Notes: generated from the sequence alone by a model not told the origin. 64,000 bases of DNA from an uncultured Acetobacteroides sp. (GCF_963678165.1 NZ_OY782755.1:248001-312000); one strand, 5' to 3'; positions 42,685 to 52,681 are shown, counted from the stretch's first letter. Translations and numbers: made by a program.

Positions 42685-43479
42685 ATGAAAAAGAAAAACA
42701 TTTTGTTTGCAGCAGGTATGGGCGTTGGATTGATGCTAACCTCAGCTTCGGTATTGGCTCAAAAAGACTCTTCCTCGGTTAGAATTTCGTTCGGAGCCGA
42801 TGTGGTAAGCAGTTACATTTGGAGAGGATCCCCAAGCATGACTCCCAATGGGACCACGTCGAGCCTTCTTTCGCCAAACCTTCAGCCCAATCTGACGGCC
42901 AGCTATAAGAATTTCTCCGCTGGCGCATGGGCCTCCTACGACTTCTTAGGCAGCTACTACGAAACCGACCTATTTGCATCCTACACCCTGCAGAAGCTGA
43001 CCTTTACCGTAAACGACTACTTCTGGAGCTACAACGCCCGCTACTTCGACTACAAAAACGCCAGCACGGCACATATTATCGAGGCAATGGTAACCTTTAA
43101 TGGCGGAGACGAGTGCCCATTCTACCTGACAGTGGCTACATTTCTGTACGGAGCCGACAAGAAGGCGACCTACGATCCTACAGAAGCAGATTTAAGGAAG
43201 CAAAACTACAGTTCGTACGTTGAGGCTGGGTATCGCTTTAAAGTAGGAGCATCCTCGGTAACATCTTTTATTGGCGCAACACCAACCGACGGTTACTATG
43301 GCGATGGGGCTGGTGTAACCGGAAGAGCAAATGTAAAAGGGTTTCAGATAGTAAATGTGGGTGTAGCTACTACGAAGGATTTGCTGATATCCGATAGATT
43401 TTCGGTTCCGTTTAAAGCATCGTTAGTTGCCAACCCTGTACTCGAAAAAGTCTTTCTAGTTATTGGCTTCACGTTGTAG
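42685..43479 (+). CDS. TorF-like putative outer-membrane porin
   Basis: 264 residues, ATG at 42685. Signal peptide MKKKNILFAAGMGVGLMLTSASVLA|Q. The opening strand ISFGADVVSSYIWRGSP resembles the start of the TorF/Gcw_chp porin family (S-x-Y-x-W-R-G). Alternating amphipathic strands (LTASYKNFSAGAWASYDF, YETDLFASYTLQKLTFTVNDYF) run to a terminal VIGFTL, ending in a hydrophobic residue as OM barrels do. It follows a small membrane gene in a likely operon and ends in a terminator identical to the one upstream of the cluster. Substrate unknown. Confidence 0.75.
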   Translation: MKKKNILFAAGMGVGLMLTSASVLAQKDSSSVRISFGADVVSSYIWRGSPSMTPNGTTSSLLSPNLQPNLTASYKNFSAGAWASYDFLGSYYETDLFASYTLQKLTFTVNDYFWSYNARYFDYKNASTAHIIEAMVTFNGGDECPFYLTVATFLYGADKKATYDPTEADLRKQNYSSYVEAGYRFKVGASSVTSFIGATPTDGYYGDGAGVTGRANVKGFQIVNVGVATTKDLLISDRFSVPFKASLVANPVLEKVFLVIGFTL

Positions 43480-43500
43480 GTTCATTATCATTCCACGAAA

Positions 43501-43537
43501 AGAAAAAGCGTAGCTCCGGCTACGCTTTTTTTATGGG
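43501..43537 (+). terminator. Terminator, second identical 37-bp copy
   Basis: Same 12-bp stem, TCCG loop and T7 tract as 41987-42023, placed 22 bp after the porin-like stop codon. Confidence 0.92.
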
Positions 43538-43545
43538 TTGGTAAG

Positions 43546-43574
43546 CCCCGACAGGTTTTCAAAACCTGTCAGGG
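43546..43574. repeat. Palindromic element with ACAGGTTTT arms
   Basis: GACAGGTTTT-C-AAAACCTGTC, flanked by CCC and GGG. Related in core to the hairpin at 60926-60958 (AACAGGTTTT). Lies between two convergent genes, so it may also act as the S9 peptidase terminator. Confidence 0.7.
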
Positions 43575-43586
43575 CTGGCAGTATTT

Positions 43587-46160
43587 CTACAAGTTCTTCT
43601 CGGGGTACAGCTCGTTCCACCAGCCGTCGTTGCCCTGCAGGTACTTGGCAAACCAGGCGAAGATGGTGTTGTTCCAGGCGATGCGCGCCTTGTAGCCCAC
43701 GATGGTGTGGTTCTGCCCCTCCACGGTTACGAACTCGGCCGTCTTGCCGAGCACTTTGAGGGCGGTGTACATCTGGATGCTCTCGCCGATGGGCACGTTG
43801 GTATCCTCCTGCCCGTGCAGGAATAGGATGGGGGTGTTCACCTTGTTGGCGCTGAACAACGGGCTCTGGCCGATGTAGAGCGATGGGTTGTTCCAGGGGT
43901 AGCTGTTGGCGGTAGCGCCGGCGCTGTAGGTGTAGCCCCAGTAGCCCTCGCCCCAGTAGCTGGTAATGTCGCTGATGCCGGCGTGCGAGATGGCGGCGGC
44001 AAAGAGGTTGGTGCGGGTCTGCAGGTACTGCGTCATAAATCCGCCGTACGATGCCCCGATGCAGCCCACCTTGGTGGCATCCACGTAGGGGTGCTCGGCC
44101 ATAAACTTCGTGGTTCCCTCAATGATGTCGTCGGCGGTCTTCTTGCCCCAGGTGTTCACGTGGCGGGCCGAGAACTCCTGCCCGTACCCGATGGCGCCGC
44201 TAGGCTGAACCACGTACACCACGTAGCCCATCGAGGCGTAGAGGTGCAGCGGGTAGCGGCTCTCGAAGTTGCGCTCGGTGGGGGTAGTTCCGCCGTAGTA
44301 GTTTACGATAAGCGGATACTTCTTGGCGGGGTCGAATCCGGGTGGAAGATAGAAGCGCCCCTCGATGGTGGTGCCATCCTTGGCCTTAAAGTTCCAGTCG
44401 TGCATTTCGCCCAGCTGGATCTTGCCCATCTTCTCCTTGGCCGGATCGGCAAGCGTGGCGGTGCTGCTGGTCGAAGGGCTGTAGTAGTACGCCACGCTGG
44501 GGTAGGAGCCGCTCTGTCCGGCGTACACAATACCGTCAGCCTCCCTGGCAAAGTCGAACGACGATACCACGTCGCAGCTCGTTGGTATTTTAATGTATTT
44601 CGATGATGCAATATCGTAGCGGTAAAGGTTGTTGCGGTCCTTCTCGCTTACCTGCATGATGATCGACTTGCCGTCGGCGCTCCACTCAGCGGCATCAACC
44701 GACGGGTCGAAGCTCTTGCTGATGGGCTCCACCTTTCCGCTCTCGATGGTGTAGAGGAAGGCCTGGTTGTCGTAGCTATTGGCAATGGGCGACTTCTTCA
44801 CGTTCTGTCCGATCTTGTTGAAGGCCTCGGGGCCACCCAGCACGATCAGCTGCTTGGTATCAGGCGACAGCTTTACGGCTCCTAGAAACTTCTGATCCTT
44901 AAGGATGGTATCTGCCCTAAAGCTCTCGGCATCGATTCGGTAGATGCTGCTCACCGAGAAAGGACGCTCGGTGTACACCTCCTTAGCTACAGTTACGATG
45001 ATGGACTTGGAGTCGGCCGAGATATCGCTCAAGTAGGTCGATTTATAGCCAAAGGTCATGCGCTGCTTGATGCCCGACTTCAGATCGATCTTGTAGAGGA
45101 ACGAGCGATCCCTCCAGCCCGGCTGGCGATCTTCGGGGGTTACGATCTGGTGCATGGGGCCCTTCTCCTCGATCTTCACGTCATCCTCCACTTGGCAAAC
45201 TACGTACTGCTCGTTGGGCGCCCATCTAATGGCCGCCTTCTCGGGGATGTTTTTGGCAACCACCGCTAGCTCGCCAGTCTCGACGTTGTAGGTGGTAAGG
45301 GCGTTGTCGTTTGTGGCGTCAACCCACCAAAGGCGGCTGCCCGATGGCATCCACTCGCACGCTGCGCTGCCTTGTGGGGTAAACACCTCCTGCTGATTCC
45401 TCAGGTTGTAGTATCGGGTAAAGCGGCTAGTCTTTCCGGTTTGCGTATCCACCTTCGAGAAGGTGACGCTGGCGTACTTCCCCGATGGCGATATGGAGGT
45501 GGATGCAACCTTAACCCCTTCTAGGATGTCGTTGATGGTAATCGGGCGCTTGGCGCTGTTGATGGTTAGCTGCTCGCGCTGCTTTTCGGGGATGTCGAGT
45601 TTGATGGTTAGCTTGGCGGTATCCGTGTAATCCTTTGGGAAAAGCAGCTTCACCAAAAACTGGTGCTGTCTAGGAGGTAGCTTCAGCTGCAGCTTGGAGC
45701 TCTTGGCCTCTTCGCCCGCCTTCTCTGTTGAGGTCTTCTCGGTGATCCTCGATCCATCTACGTAAACCTCGAACTGCAGCGGCGACTTCACCGATAGCGT
45801 TCCCTTGGTAAAGCTGCCGGCATCGGCAAAGAAGAGCGCGTAGCCAACAGCAGTCTTGCCGTTGCCGATAAAGATAAACTCGCCCTTGTTGCTTTCCGTA
45901 GGTTTCCATGCGTTATCGGGCTTCCCAGCATCGTTGCAAACGCTTCCATTTACCAGCGAAAGGTTGGCACAGGGCAGCCCCACCTTAAAAAGGTCGCTCG
46001 ACGAGAACTGATCTCCCTTTACGTTGGCAATATTTCCAAAAGCGGGTTCGTTAAGGGGGTAAGGTCCTGCCAAAAAGAGCGTATTTACGGGTTTCGGCTG
46101 GGCTGTTGCCACCAATGTTGCTCCAAATAGGAGCAAAAAAGACCAAAATGTATGCTTCAT
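43587..46160 (-). CDS. S9 family prolyl-oligopeptidase-like peptidase
   Basis: 857 residues, ATG at 46160. Signal peptide MKHTFWSFLLLFGATLVATA|Q. A large N-terminal propeller region (residues ~200-600) is followed by the alpha/beta-hydrolase catalytic domain from ~610. Triad: S704 in GCIGASYGGFM, D786 in FLHGQEDTNVP and H818 in VEGQNHTI. WKYYGGTTPTERNF-like sequence at the domain start (NYYGGTTPTERNF) is also typical. It is a periplasmic dipeptidyl or acyl-aminoacyl peptidase used in protein catabolism by many Bacteroidota. Monocistronic, leftward. Confidence 0.93.
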   Translation of the reverse strand: MKHTFWSFLLLFGATLVATAQPKPVNTLFLAGPYPLNEPAFGNIANVKGDQFSSSDLFKVGLPCANLSLVNGSVCNDAGKPDNAWKPTESNKGEFIFIGNGKTAVGYALFFADAGSFTKGTLSVKSPLQFEVYVDGSRITEKTSTEKAGEEAKSSKLQLKLPPRQHQFLVKLLFPKDYTDTAKLTIKLDIPEKQREQLTINSAKRPITINDILEGVKVASTSISPSGKYASVTFSKVDTQTGKTSRFTRYYNLRNQQEVFTPQGSAACEWMPSGSRLWWVDATNDNALTTYNVETGELAVVAKNIPEKAAIRWAPNEQYVVCQVEDDVKIEEKGPMHQIVTPEDRQPGWRDRSFLYKIDLKSGIKQRMTFGYKSTYLSDISADSKSIIVTVAKEVYTERPFSVSSIYRIDAESFRADTILKDQKFLGAVKLSPDTKQLIVLGGPEAFNKIGQNVKKSPIANSYDNQAFLYTIESGKVEPISKSFDPSVDAAEWSADGKSIIMQVSEKDRNNLYRYDIASSKYIKIPTSCDVVSSFDFAREADGIVYAGQSGSYPSVAYYYSPSTSSTATLADPAKEKMGKIQLGEMHDWNFKAKDGTTIEGRFYLPPGFDPAKKYPLIVNYYGGTTPTERNFESRYPLHLYASMGYVVYVVQPSGAIGYGQEFSARHVNTWGKKTADDIIEGTTKFMAEHPYVDATKVGCIGASYGGFMTQYLQTRTNLFAAAISHAGISDITSYWGEGYWGYTYSAGATANSYPWNNPSLYIGQSPLFSANKVNTPILFLHGQEDTNVPIGESIQMYTALKVLGKTAEFVTVEGQNHTIVGYKARIAWNNTIFAWFAKYLQGNDGWWNELYPEKNL

Positions 46161-46251
46161 TGCAGTTTTATTAACAAAAATGACTGTTTGTATTGTTTGA
46201 ATTAGTTAATTTGCAACTGATAAACCTAACGTAACTTAAATTTTGTATGTC

Positions 46252-48708
46252 ATGCAGCCACTCCAGAAAATGTTTCGGGCACTTAGCCTGAAGGCGAAGA
46301 TTCGATTCTATGTCTTGTCCATTACCGGTCTTATTCTTCTTGCCGTTTCTGTTTACCTAACCTTTTCGATTAAGGCGATATCGAAAAAATCGGCAATTGC
46401 CGTCACCGACGAAATGGTGCTGAACCACGCCAAAGATATTACGAAGAACCTGAGCAAAGATATATCCTTTGTGAGCTCTATTGCTTCGGCTTCAAAATTT
46501 TATTTTAATGGAGGAATCGCCAGCAAAGATTCGCTGATGAAGCAGCTACTGCTTAATCTAGCCAAGGACAACCCGCAGTATAAGGCGGTTTGGCTTACCC
46601 TCGAGTACGCCTCCTTCAATCCAGCTGTCAGCAAAACGGGGCGCAAGCTTTTTGCTGCCGAATTCGCCGATGGGCGGTTGGACTTTACGCTCGAGGATAG
46701 GAATATGAAGGGCGAGGATAGCAACGGGCTCTACGATCAGGTAAAAGCTAAGCCTGCGCTTACCGTTCTCGATCCCTACTTTGACACCAACTCGAAGGGG
46801 AACAATTCGCTTGTCACTAGCGTCATTGCTCCCATAAACAATGGCAGCTCCTTTGCCGGAATTGCAGGAGTAGACTTCAGCCTTTCGTCTTACACGAAGC
46901 TAACCGAAGATATTAAGCCTTACCCTGGCACTTTGGCGTTCATCTTTACCTCGAATGGCTACATTGTTTCGCATTCCGATGCCTCCCTAATCGGTAAGCA
47001 GTACTCCGAGATTGGTAAAGAGTCCCAAAAGCAGCAGGATGTGATGGCGAGCATAAAGGAGGGAAAAAGCATAAAGTACGACGAAGACATTGATGGCGTA
47101 TCGTACTACACGAGCATCGTTCCGATAGGTATAGGGAGCGATGGCAAGAACTGGGCTTTGGGTATTTCGATTCCTAAGAACGAAATTTACCACGAGGCCA
47201 ACAGAATAACGCTAATTGCTGCCCTGCTCTGCCTGATTGGCCTAATTTCCATTGTAATTTCCACCAGTATCTTCTCGAGACGGCTAACGGTGCCCATCGG
47301 AAAGCTAACCCATGCAATTAAAAAGTTGGCAAAGGGCGAGATTTCGGAGGCAAATAAGCTGGATTTAAACACAAAGGATGAAATTGGCGATATGGCCGAG
47401 TCGTTAAACAGCCTGATCGATGGGCTTAAGGATACCGCAGCCTTTGCCGATAACATTGGGCGTGGGATGTTGAATGCCGATTACTCTCCTTTAAGTGAAA
47501 AGGATCTCCTAGGGAAGTCGCTACTCGACATGCGCAGCAGCCTAATGCGCAGTAAAGAGGAGGAGGAGAAACGAAAAATAGAGGATGAAAAGCATGCTTG
47601 GGCAACCGATGGTATAGCAAAGTTCGCAGAGCTGCTCCGCGAGAACAACCACGACATCAAGGAACTCTCGTTTAGCATCGTAAAGAACCTAGTTAAGTAC
47701 TTGGATGTTGTTCAAGGAGGTCTGTTCATCCTTAATGATGCTAATCCCGAAGATGTTCATCTCGAAATGACCGCATGCTTTGCCTACGACCGAAGAAAGC
47801 TGCATGAATCGAGAATAAATATTGGGGAAGGATTGGTTGGTCGCTGCTTCTACGAGAAGGAGTTCATTTACCTGAGGGAGATTCCTCAGGATTACATCAA
47901 CATCACCTCCGGTTTGGGCGATGCACGCCCAGGCAGCCTTCTGTTGGTCCCCTTAAAGCTGAATGATACTGTCAATGGTGTCGTAGAGCTGGCCTCGCTT
48001 AAACCAATCGAGGATTATAAGATAAGTTTTGTAGAGAAAGTTGCCGAAAGCATCGCTTCTACGCTATCGAGCGTGCGGATTAACATCCAAACTTCGGAGC
48101 TACTAGTGCGAACCCAGCAGCAGGCAGAAGAAATGGCCGCTCAGGAAGAGGAAATGCGCCAAAACCTCGAGGAACTTACCTCTACCCAGGAGGAAATGGC
48201 CCGCGTGCACGACGAACAGGTGAAGGCAAAGGATTTGCTGGCGCACGAGCAGCTGCTATTCAACAACCTGCTGGAGTCGGTGCCCGATTTGGTTTACTAC
48301 AAAGACCTGGACTTCAGAATTACGCACTGTAGCAAGTCGCTTCTCGATAAAAATGGGTGCACTGTTAGCGAGGTGGTTGGCAAAACCGATGTTGAGCGGT
48401 TCGGAGAAATGGGCTACCGCACGCTGAGCGACGAGCAGGATATCATAAAGTCTGGCATCCCGCTGATGAATGTTGAAGAGGTATTCACCTATCCCGATGG
48501 AAAGGTAGAATGGCTTAACACCAGCAAGATTCCTTTACGCAATAACGACGGAAAGATCATCGGGATTTTCGGAATCACGCGCGATATCACCGATGTAAAG
48601 AAGCTTACCGAAGAGCTCTGCCAGGAAAAGGCAAAGAACGAAGCAAATGCGCGGCGTATCGAAGAGCTTAAGACCCATACTAAAGTAGTAGGCAAGCCGG
48701 TGCAGTAG
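46252..48708 (+). CDS. Cache-HAMP-GAF-PAS sensory protein without output domain (copy 1)
   Basis: 818 residues from ATG 46252 (MQPLQKMFRALSLKAKIRFYV); aligned with its paralogue this start fits. Two membrane segments (~21-43 and ~320-343) bracket a Cache-type periplasmic sensor (~45-315, with GVDFSLSSYTKLTEDIKPYPG and a long SHSDASLIGKQYSEI). HAMP is at ~345-400 and GAF at ~470-610. The coiled-coil QQAEEMAAQEEEMRQNLEELTSTQEEMARV lies at ~620-655 and a PAS/PAC at ~670-790. It ends there: there is no HisKA, GGDEF, EAL or MCP signalling region. It presumably signals by dimer contacts with an unknown partner. Confidence 0.85.
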   Translation: MQPLQKMFRALSLKAKIRFYVLSITGLILLAVSVYLTFSIKAISKKSAIAVTDEMVLNHAKDITKNLSKDISFVSSIASASKFYFNGGIASKDSLMKQLLLNLAKDNPQYKAVWLTLEYASFNPAVSKTGRKLFAAEFADGRLDFTLEDRNMKGEDSNGLYDQVKAKPALTVLDPYFDTNSKGNNSLVTSVIAPINNGSSFAGIAGVDFSLSSYTKLTEDIKPYPGTLAFIFTSNGYIVSHSDASLIGKQYSEIGKESQKQQDVMASIKEGKSIKYDEDIDGVSYYTSIVPIGIGSDGKNWALGISIPKNEIYHEANRITLIAALLCLIGLISIVISTSIFSRRLTVPIGKLTHAIKKLAKGEISEANKLDLNTKDEIGDMAESLNSLIDGLKDTAAFADNIGRGMLNADYSPLSEKDLLGKSLLDMRSSLMRSKEEEEKRKIEDEKHAWATDGIAKFAELLRENNHDIKELSFSIVKNLVKYLDVVQGGLFILNDANPEDVHLEMTACFAYDRRKLHESRINIGEGLVGRCFYEKEFIYLREIPQDYINITSGLGDARPGSLLLVPLKLNDTVNGVVELASLKPIEDYKISFVEKVAESIASTLSSVRINIQTSELLVRTQQQAEEMAAQEEEMRQNLEELTSTQEEMARVHDEQVKAKDLLAHEQLLFNNLLESVPDLVYYKDLDFRITHCSKSLLDKNGCTVSEVVGKTDVERFGEMGYRTLSDEQDIIKSGIPLMNVEEVFTYPDGKVEWLNTSKIPLRNNDGKIIGIFGITRDITDVKKLTEELCQEKAKNEANARRIEELKTHTKVVGKPVQ

Positions 48709-48740
48709 AATATGTGTCTCGCTTAGCCAATTATCTAAGA

Positions 48741-48771
48741 AAGGGAGGATGCTGTCCAAGCATCCTCCCTT
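48741..48771 (+). terminator. Terminator between the two sensory genes
   Basis: AAGGGAGGATGC-(7 nt)-GCATCCTCCCTT then TTCATTT, 32 bp after the first sensory gene. It implies separate transcripts for the two paralogues. Confidence 0.85.
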
Positions 48772-48918
48772 TTCATTTGGGTATACGAAAGCAACCTTTC
48801 AATGATTCGCATTGTGCAGTCTCTCCTCAACTTCGGATGGTTGTGCAAGGTTGTGCATCGCCACTGTTATAATTTTAATATTTCAGCTTAAATTGTTTTA
48901 GTTTGATTGTTTTTTTTA

Positions 48919-48926
48919 TACGTTTG
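48919..48926 (+). promoter_or_regulatory. -7 element for the second sensory gene
   Basis: TACGTTTG fits TAnnTTTG; a TTG at 48893 is 23 bp upstream, in the -33 range. The predicted start of ~48933 places it upstream of ATG 48963, which supports that codon as the start. Confidence 0.55.
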
Positions 48927-48962
48927 GCAGTTATGTCCGGGAGTCTTAAAAATGTAAATAAA

Positions 48963-51764
48963 ATGAGTTGGTTGCGTAAATTTAACAAGTTGTCTATTCG
49001 ATCGAAGATGCATCTTTACATAGGTGCTTCGGTGGCATTAATAATGCTGATCTCATTCCTCTACTTTATTATCTCGTTACGGATCAATACTCGGGAGAAC
49101 GCGACCCTTATGGTCGACGAACAGGTAAAAGGGTATTCGGCACAGATCCAACGGGTCACCAATCAGGGTTTCAGCTTCTGCGAATCGCTGGCATCTTCTG
49201 TGGTTTACATGTTCGATCATAGCGTTTCCAATCGCGAAACGCTACTTCAGCAGTCCCTGCTCAACATTTCGAAGAACAACCAGCAGTTTAAGTGCATTTT
49301 TGTATCGTTAGAGCATTCGGCCATTACGCCCGGCTACAATAAGGCCTCAGGGCGCCGTACATTCCTTACCGTTCCTTCGTCGAACATGCCGGTTATGACA
49401 GTCGACAAGGATATGGACTCGTTTGACGCTAATGGGCACTACTATCAGGTAAAGAGCATCGGTAAATCCGATGTAAAAGAGCCCTACTACTACAACTACT
49501 ACAACAATAGCAGCCAGGAGCTGCTCATTACAACGCTTGATTGCCCCGTTAAGTATAATGGAACATCAGTAGGTGTTGCCGGAGTTGATATTGGCATCGA
49601 CGAATACCAGAAAATTGTCGATCAGGTTAAGATTTTCCCAGGAACATCCGCCTTTTTGGTGTCGTCTAAAGGGTTTATTGCCGCGCATACCGATAAAAAG
49701 CTAGTTGGTAAAACCTTCGATAACGTTTTTGGCGAAAAGAACAGCGAGCTTCAGCTCGATAAGATGCTTTCCTCGTCCGATATCACCAAAACCTACATCG
49801 AAATCGATGGTACGAGCTACTATTCGGTGGTTGTTCCCATTACCATGGGCGAAAGAGGCACCCGTTGGGCGTTGGGGGTAACCATTCCTACCAGCGAGAT
49901 CTTTGCGCAGTCGCGTAAGTCGGTATTGTTTGCCATTCTGGTGTGCCTACTTGGCCTAATCGTTACCACCTTTGTCATTAACTACCTGGCAAAGGCCATA
50001 ACCAAGCCGCTGGAGGATGTAACGCAGTCCATAAAGAAGCTATCCACCGGTGAGGTTAGCGAGCAGGAGAAGCTCAACATCAAAACCGGCGACGAGATGG
50101 AAGAAATTGCCGGATCGCTAAACATGCTGGTTGATGGGCTGGGCCGAACCGCCAAGTTTGCCCAAGAAATTGGGAATGGAAACCTAAATGCCAACCATCA
50201 GCTACTCGGCGAGAAGGATGTACTCGGCATTTCGCTCGAAGAAATGCGCAGCAGCCTGATTCGCGCCAACGAAGTAGAGGATGAGCGCAAAAAGGAGGAA
50301 GATAAAACGCGTTGGGCCAACCAAGGCTATGCAAACTTTGCCGAGCTGCTGCGCCTTAACAACAGTAACCTTAAGGAGCTCTCGTTTTCCATCGTAAGCA
50401 ACCTCGTAAAGTACCTGGATATCAACCAAGGAGGCATGTTTATCCTAAATGGCGAAGATGAGTCGGATCGTTTCCTCGAAATGACCGCCTGCTTTGCCTA
50501 TAACCGCCGCAAGATGATGGAAAAACGCTTCGAAGTGGGCGAAGGCCTAGTGGGGCGCTGCTTTGTCGAGGGCGAAACCATATTTTTGCTCGAAATCCCC
50601 GACAGCTACATCTCCATCACCTCCGGTTTGGGCGATACCACTCCCAAATGCCTGCTGCTGGTTCCGCTAAAGATCAACAACGAGGTCAACGGCGTGATCG
50701 AGCTCGCCTCGCTGACGCCAATTGACGACTATAAGGTGAAATTTGTCGAAAAGATCGCCGAAAGCATCGCCTCGACCCTCGCCTCCGTCCGCATAAACAT
50801 CCACACCGCCGAGCTGCTCGATCAAACCCGCTCCCAAGCCGAGGAGATGGCCGCTCAGGAAGAGGAGATGCGCCAGAATTTGGAGGAGCTTCAGTCCACG
50901 CAGGAGGAGATGGCCCGCGTTCAGGAGGAGCAAAAGATCGCGCAAGAAGAGCTCTTCAAGGAAAAATCGATGTTTGCCAACTTTTTGGACACGGTTGTCG
51001 AGTATGTTTACTTCAAAGATCTGCAAAGCCGCTTCATTCGCGTAAGCAAATCGCTTTTAGGGCTACATAAAGTTAAGGACGACTCGGAGCTTTTGGGTAA
51101 ATCAGACTTCGACCTCTTCGGCGGCGAGCATTCGCAAAAGGCGTACAACGATGAGCAAACCATCATCCGTACCGGCCAAGCCATTTACGGCATGGTCGAG
51201 CGCGAAGATCACAACGATGGCTCCGTAACCTGGGTAGAAACCAGCAAAATGCCGCTGAAAGATCTCAATGGGCAAATCATTGGTACCTTTGGCATATCGA
51301 AGGATATCTCAAACATCAAGAATCTGGAGGCCAAGCTCTCCTTCGAGCGCAACCTGCTCAATAACTTCCTCGATACGTCCTCCGATTACATCCACTTTAA
51401 GGATGAAAATGGCCGATTCCTAAGAGCGAACAGGCTTAAGTACGAGCGTCACGGGCTAAAATCAGAGGAAGAAATCATCGGGAAGAGCGATAAGGACTTC
51501 TTTGGCGAAAAGTATACCGTCGAAACCGATGCCGAGGAGCAGGAAATCATCCGTACCGGCAAGCCCATCCTAAATAGGGTGGAATGCCGTACCGATTCTG
51601 CCGGCAACAAGCGCTGGTTCTCCATCAACAAGATGCCGCTTCGCAACGAAGATGGAGCAACCATTGGCACCTGGGGTTATACCCGCGATGTAACTGAGCT
51701 CAAGGAGCTCGAGCTGAAGCAAAACGGCCAGAATTCCGAAAGCGATAAGGCCGATTTAAACTAG
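48963..51764 (+). CDS. Cache-HAMP-GAF-PAS-PAS sensory protein without output domain (copy 2)
   Basis: 933 residues from ATG 48963 (MSWLRKFNKLSIRSKMHLYIG). ATG 48933 is also in frame but would sit at the predicted transcript start. The architecture parallels copy 1: Cache sensor between two membrane segments, HAMP (ITKPLEDVTQSIKKLSTGEVSEQEK), GAF, the near-identical coiled-coil AEEMAAQEEEMRQNLEELQSTQEEMAR, and then two PAS/PAC units instead of one. PAS 1 starts at FANFLDTVVEYVYFKDLQSRFIRVSKS and PAS 2 at LLNNFLDTSSDYIHFKDENGRFL. The two PAS units resemble each other, suggesting an internal duplication. No kinase or cyclase domain follows; the C-terminus is a polar tail. Confidence 0.85.
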   Translation: MSWLRKFNKLSIRSKMHLYIGASVALIMLISFLYFIISLRINTRENATLMVDEQVKGYSAQIQRVTNQGFSFCESLASSVVYMFDHSVSNRETLLQQSLLNISKNNQQFKCIFVSLEHSAITPGYNKASGRRTFLTVPSSNMPVMTVDKDMDSFDANGHYYQVKSIGKSDVKEPYYYNYYNNSSQELLITTLDCPVKYNGTSVGVAGVDIGIDEYQKIVDQVKIFPGTSAFLVSSKGFIAAHTDKKLVGKTFDNVFGEKNSELQLDKMLSSSDITKTYIEIDGTSYYSVVVPITMGERGTRWALGVTIPTSEIFAQSRKSVLFAILVCLLGLIVTTFVINYLAKAITKPLEDVTQSIKKLSTGEVSEQEKLNIKTGDEMEEIAGSLNMLVDGLGRTAKFAQEIGNGNLNANHQLLGEKDVLGISLEEMRSSLIRANEVEDERKKEEDKTRWANQGYANFAELLRLNNSNLKELSFSIVSNLVKYLDINQGGMFILNGEDESDRFLEMTACFAYNRRKMMEKRFEVGEGLVGRCFVEGETIFLLEIPDSYISITSGLGDTTPKCLLLVPLKINNEVNGVIELASLTPIDDYKVKFVEKIAESIASTLASVRINIHTAELLDQTRSQAEEMAAQEEEMRQNLEELQSTQEEMARVQEEQKIAQEELFKEKSMFANFLDTVVEYVYFKDLQSRFIRVSKSLLGLHKVKDDSELLGKSDFDLFGGEHSQKAYNDEQTIIRTGQAIYGMVEREDHNDGSVTWVETSKMPLKDLNGQIIGTFGISKDISNIKNLEAKLSFERNLLNNFLDTSSDYIHFKDENGRFLRANRLKYERHGLKSEEEIIGKSDKDFFGEKYTVETDAEEQEIIRTGKPILNRVECRTDSAGNKRWFSINKMPLRNEDGATIGTWGYTRDVTELKELELKQNGQNSESDKADLN

Positions 51765-51880
51765 GATATTCCGGTAACGCATAAAAGCATAGGCAACTCT
51801 ATCTGTCGGGTTTCGACATCTAAGCCGGTGGGCTCTGATGAAAAACGGGAACGGCAGGAGGAGTTGCCTTTTTTTGCGCC

Positions 51881-52681
51881 AGCACATCAGCTACGGATAA
51901 AAGCGAAGGAGAACGCAACAGCCTGCTACACGTCTGCAACCCCCACGCGGCAAAACAGGACAAAAGAGGAGTTGCCCGTAGACCATTCCGACTTGTAGCA
52001 TGCCACCGCAACGGCAGATTTTACCTCGTAGAGGTTAAACATGCGCGTCATAACCAGTTTTTCCCGTTTTCAATCAAAAAAATGGTTCGATAACGTTTTA
52101 GGAGGGGATTGTAGATTTGAAACCACTCTTCCAACGAAGCCCGAAGGGCTTTAACTTTAATAACCCCGAGTGAAACTCGGGGAATTTGATCGTGAGATGG
52201 AAACAACCCAGAATGGGTTGAATGTCTTCGCTAAAAACGGGTAAGAGGCAGCAGAATACTGGTATAAATCCAATCGTACCCACGCTTTTCCTTCCTCAGC
52301 ATATCAGCTACAAATAAAAACGAAGAAGAACGCAACAGCCTGCTACACGCTTGCAACCGCCACGCAGCAAAACAGGTCAGAAAGAGAGTTGCCCGTAGGG
52401 CATTCCGACCTGTAGCATGCCACCACAACGGCAGATTTTACCTCGTAGAGGTTAAACATGCGCGTCATAACCAGTTTTTCCCGTTTTCAATCAAAAAAAT
52501 GGTTCGATAACGTTTTAGGAGGGGATTGTAGATTTGAAACCACTCTTCCAACGAAGCCCGAAGGGCTTTAACTTTAATAACCCCGAGTGAAACTCGGGGA
52601 ATTTGATCGAGAGATGGAAACAACCCCAACGGGGTTGAATGTCTTCGCTGAAAAGCGGGAAGAAAGTCGAGAATACTAGTA
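51881..52681. repeat. Two direct copies of a 384-bp element
   Basis: Copies at 51881-52264 and 52298-52681, offset by exactly 417 bp, nearly identical from ~52014 to ~52240 and diverging more outside. Each contains several short perfect hairpins: CCCCGAGT-GAA-ACTCGGGG, AGCCC-GA-AGGGCT, and AACCC(AGA/CAA...)GGGTT that differs between copies but stays paired (AACCCAGAATGGGTT versus AACCCCAACGGGGTT). This is the pattern of a mobile or REP-like repeated element of Bacteroidota. No transposase gene lies in it. It fills the non-coding stretch after the second sensory gene. Confidence 0.85.
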
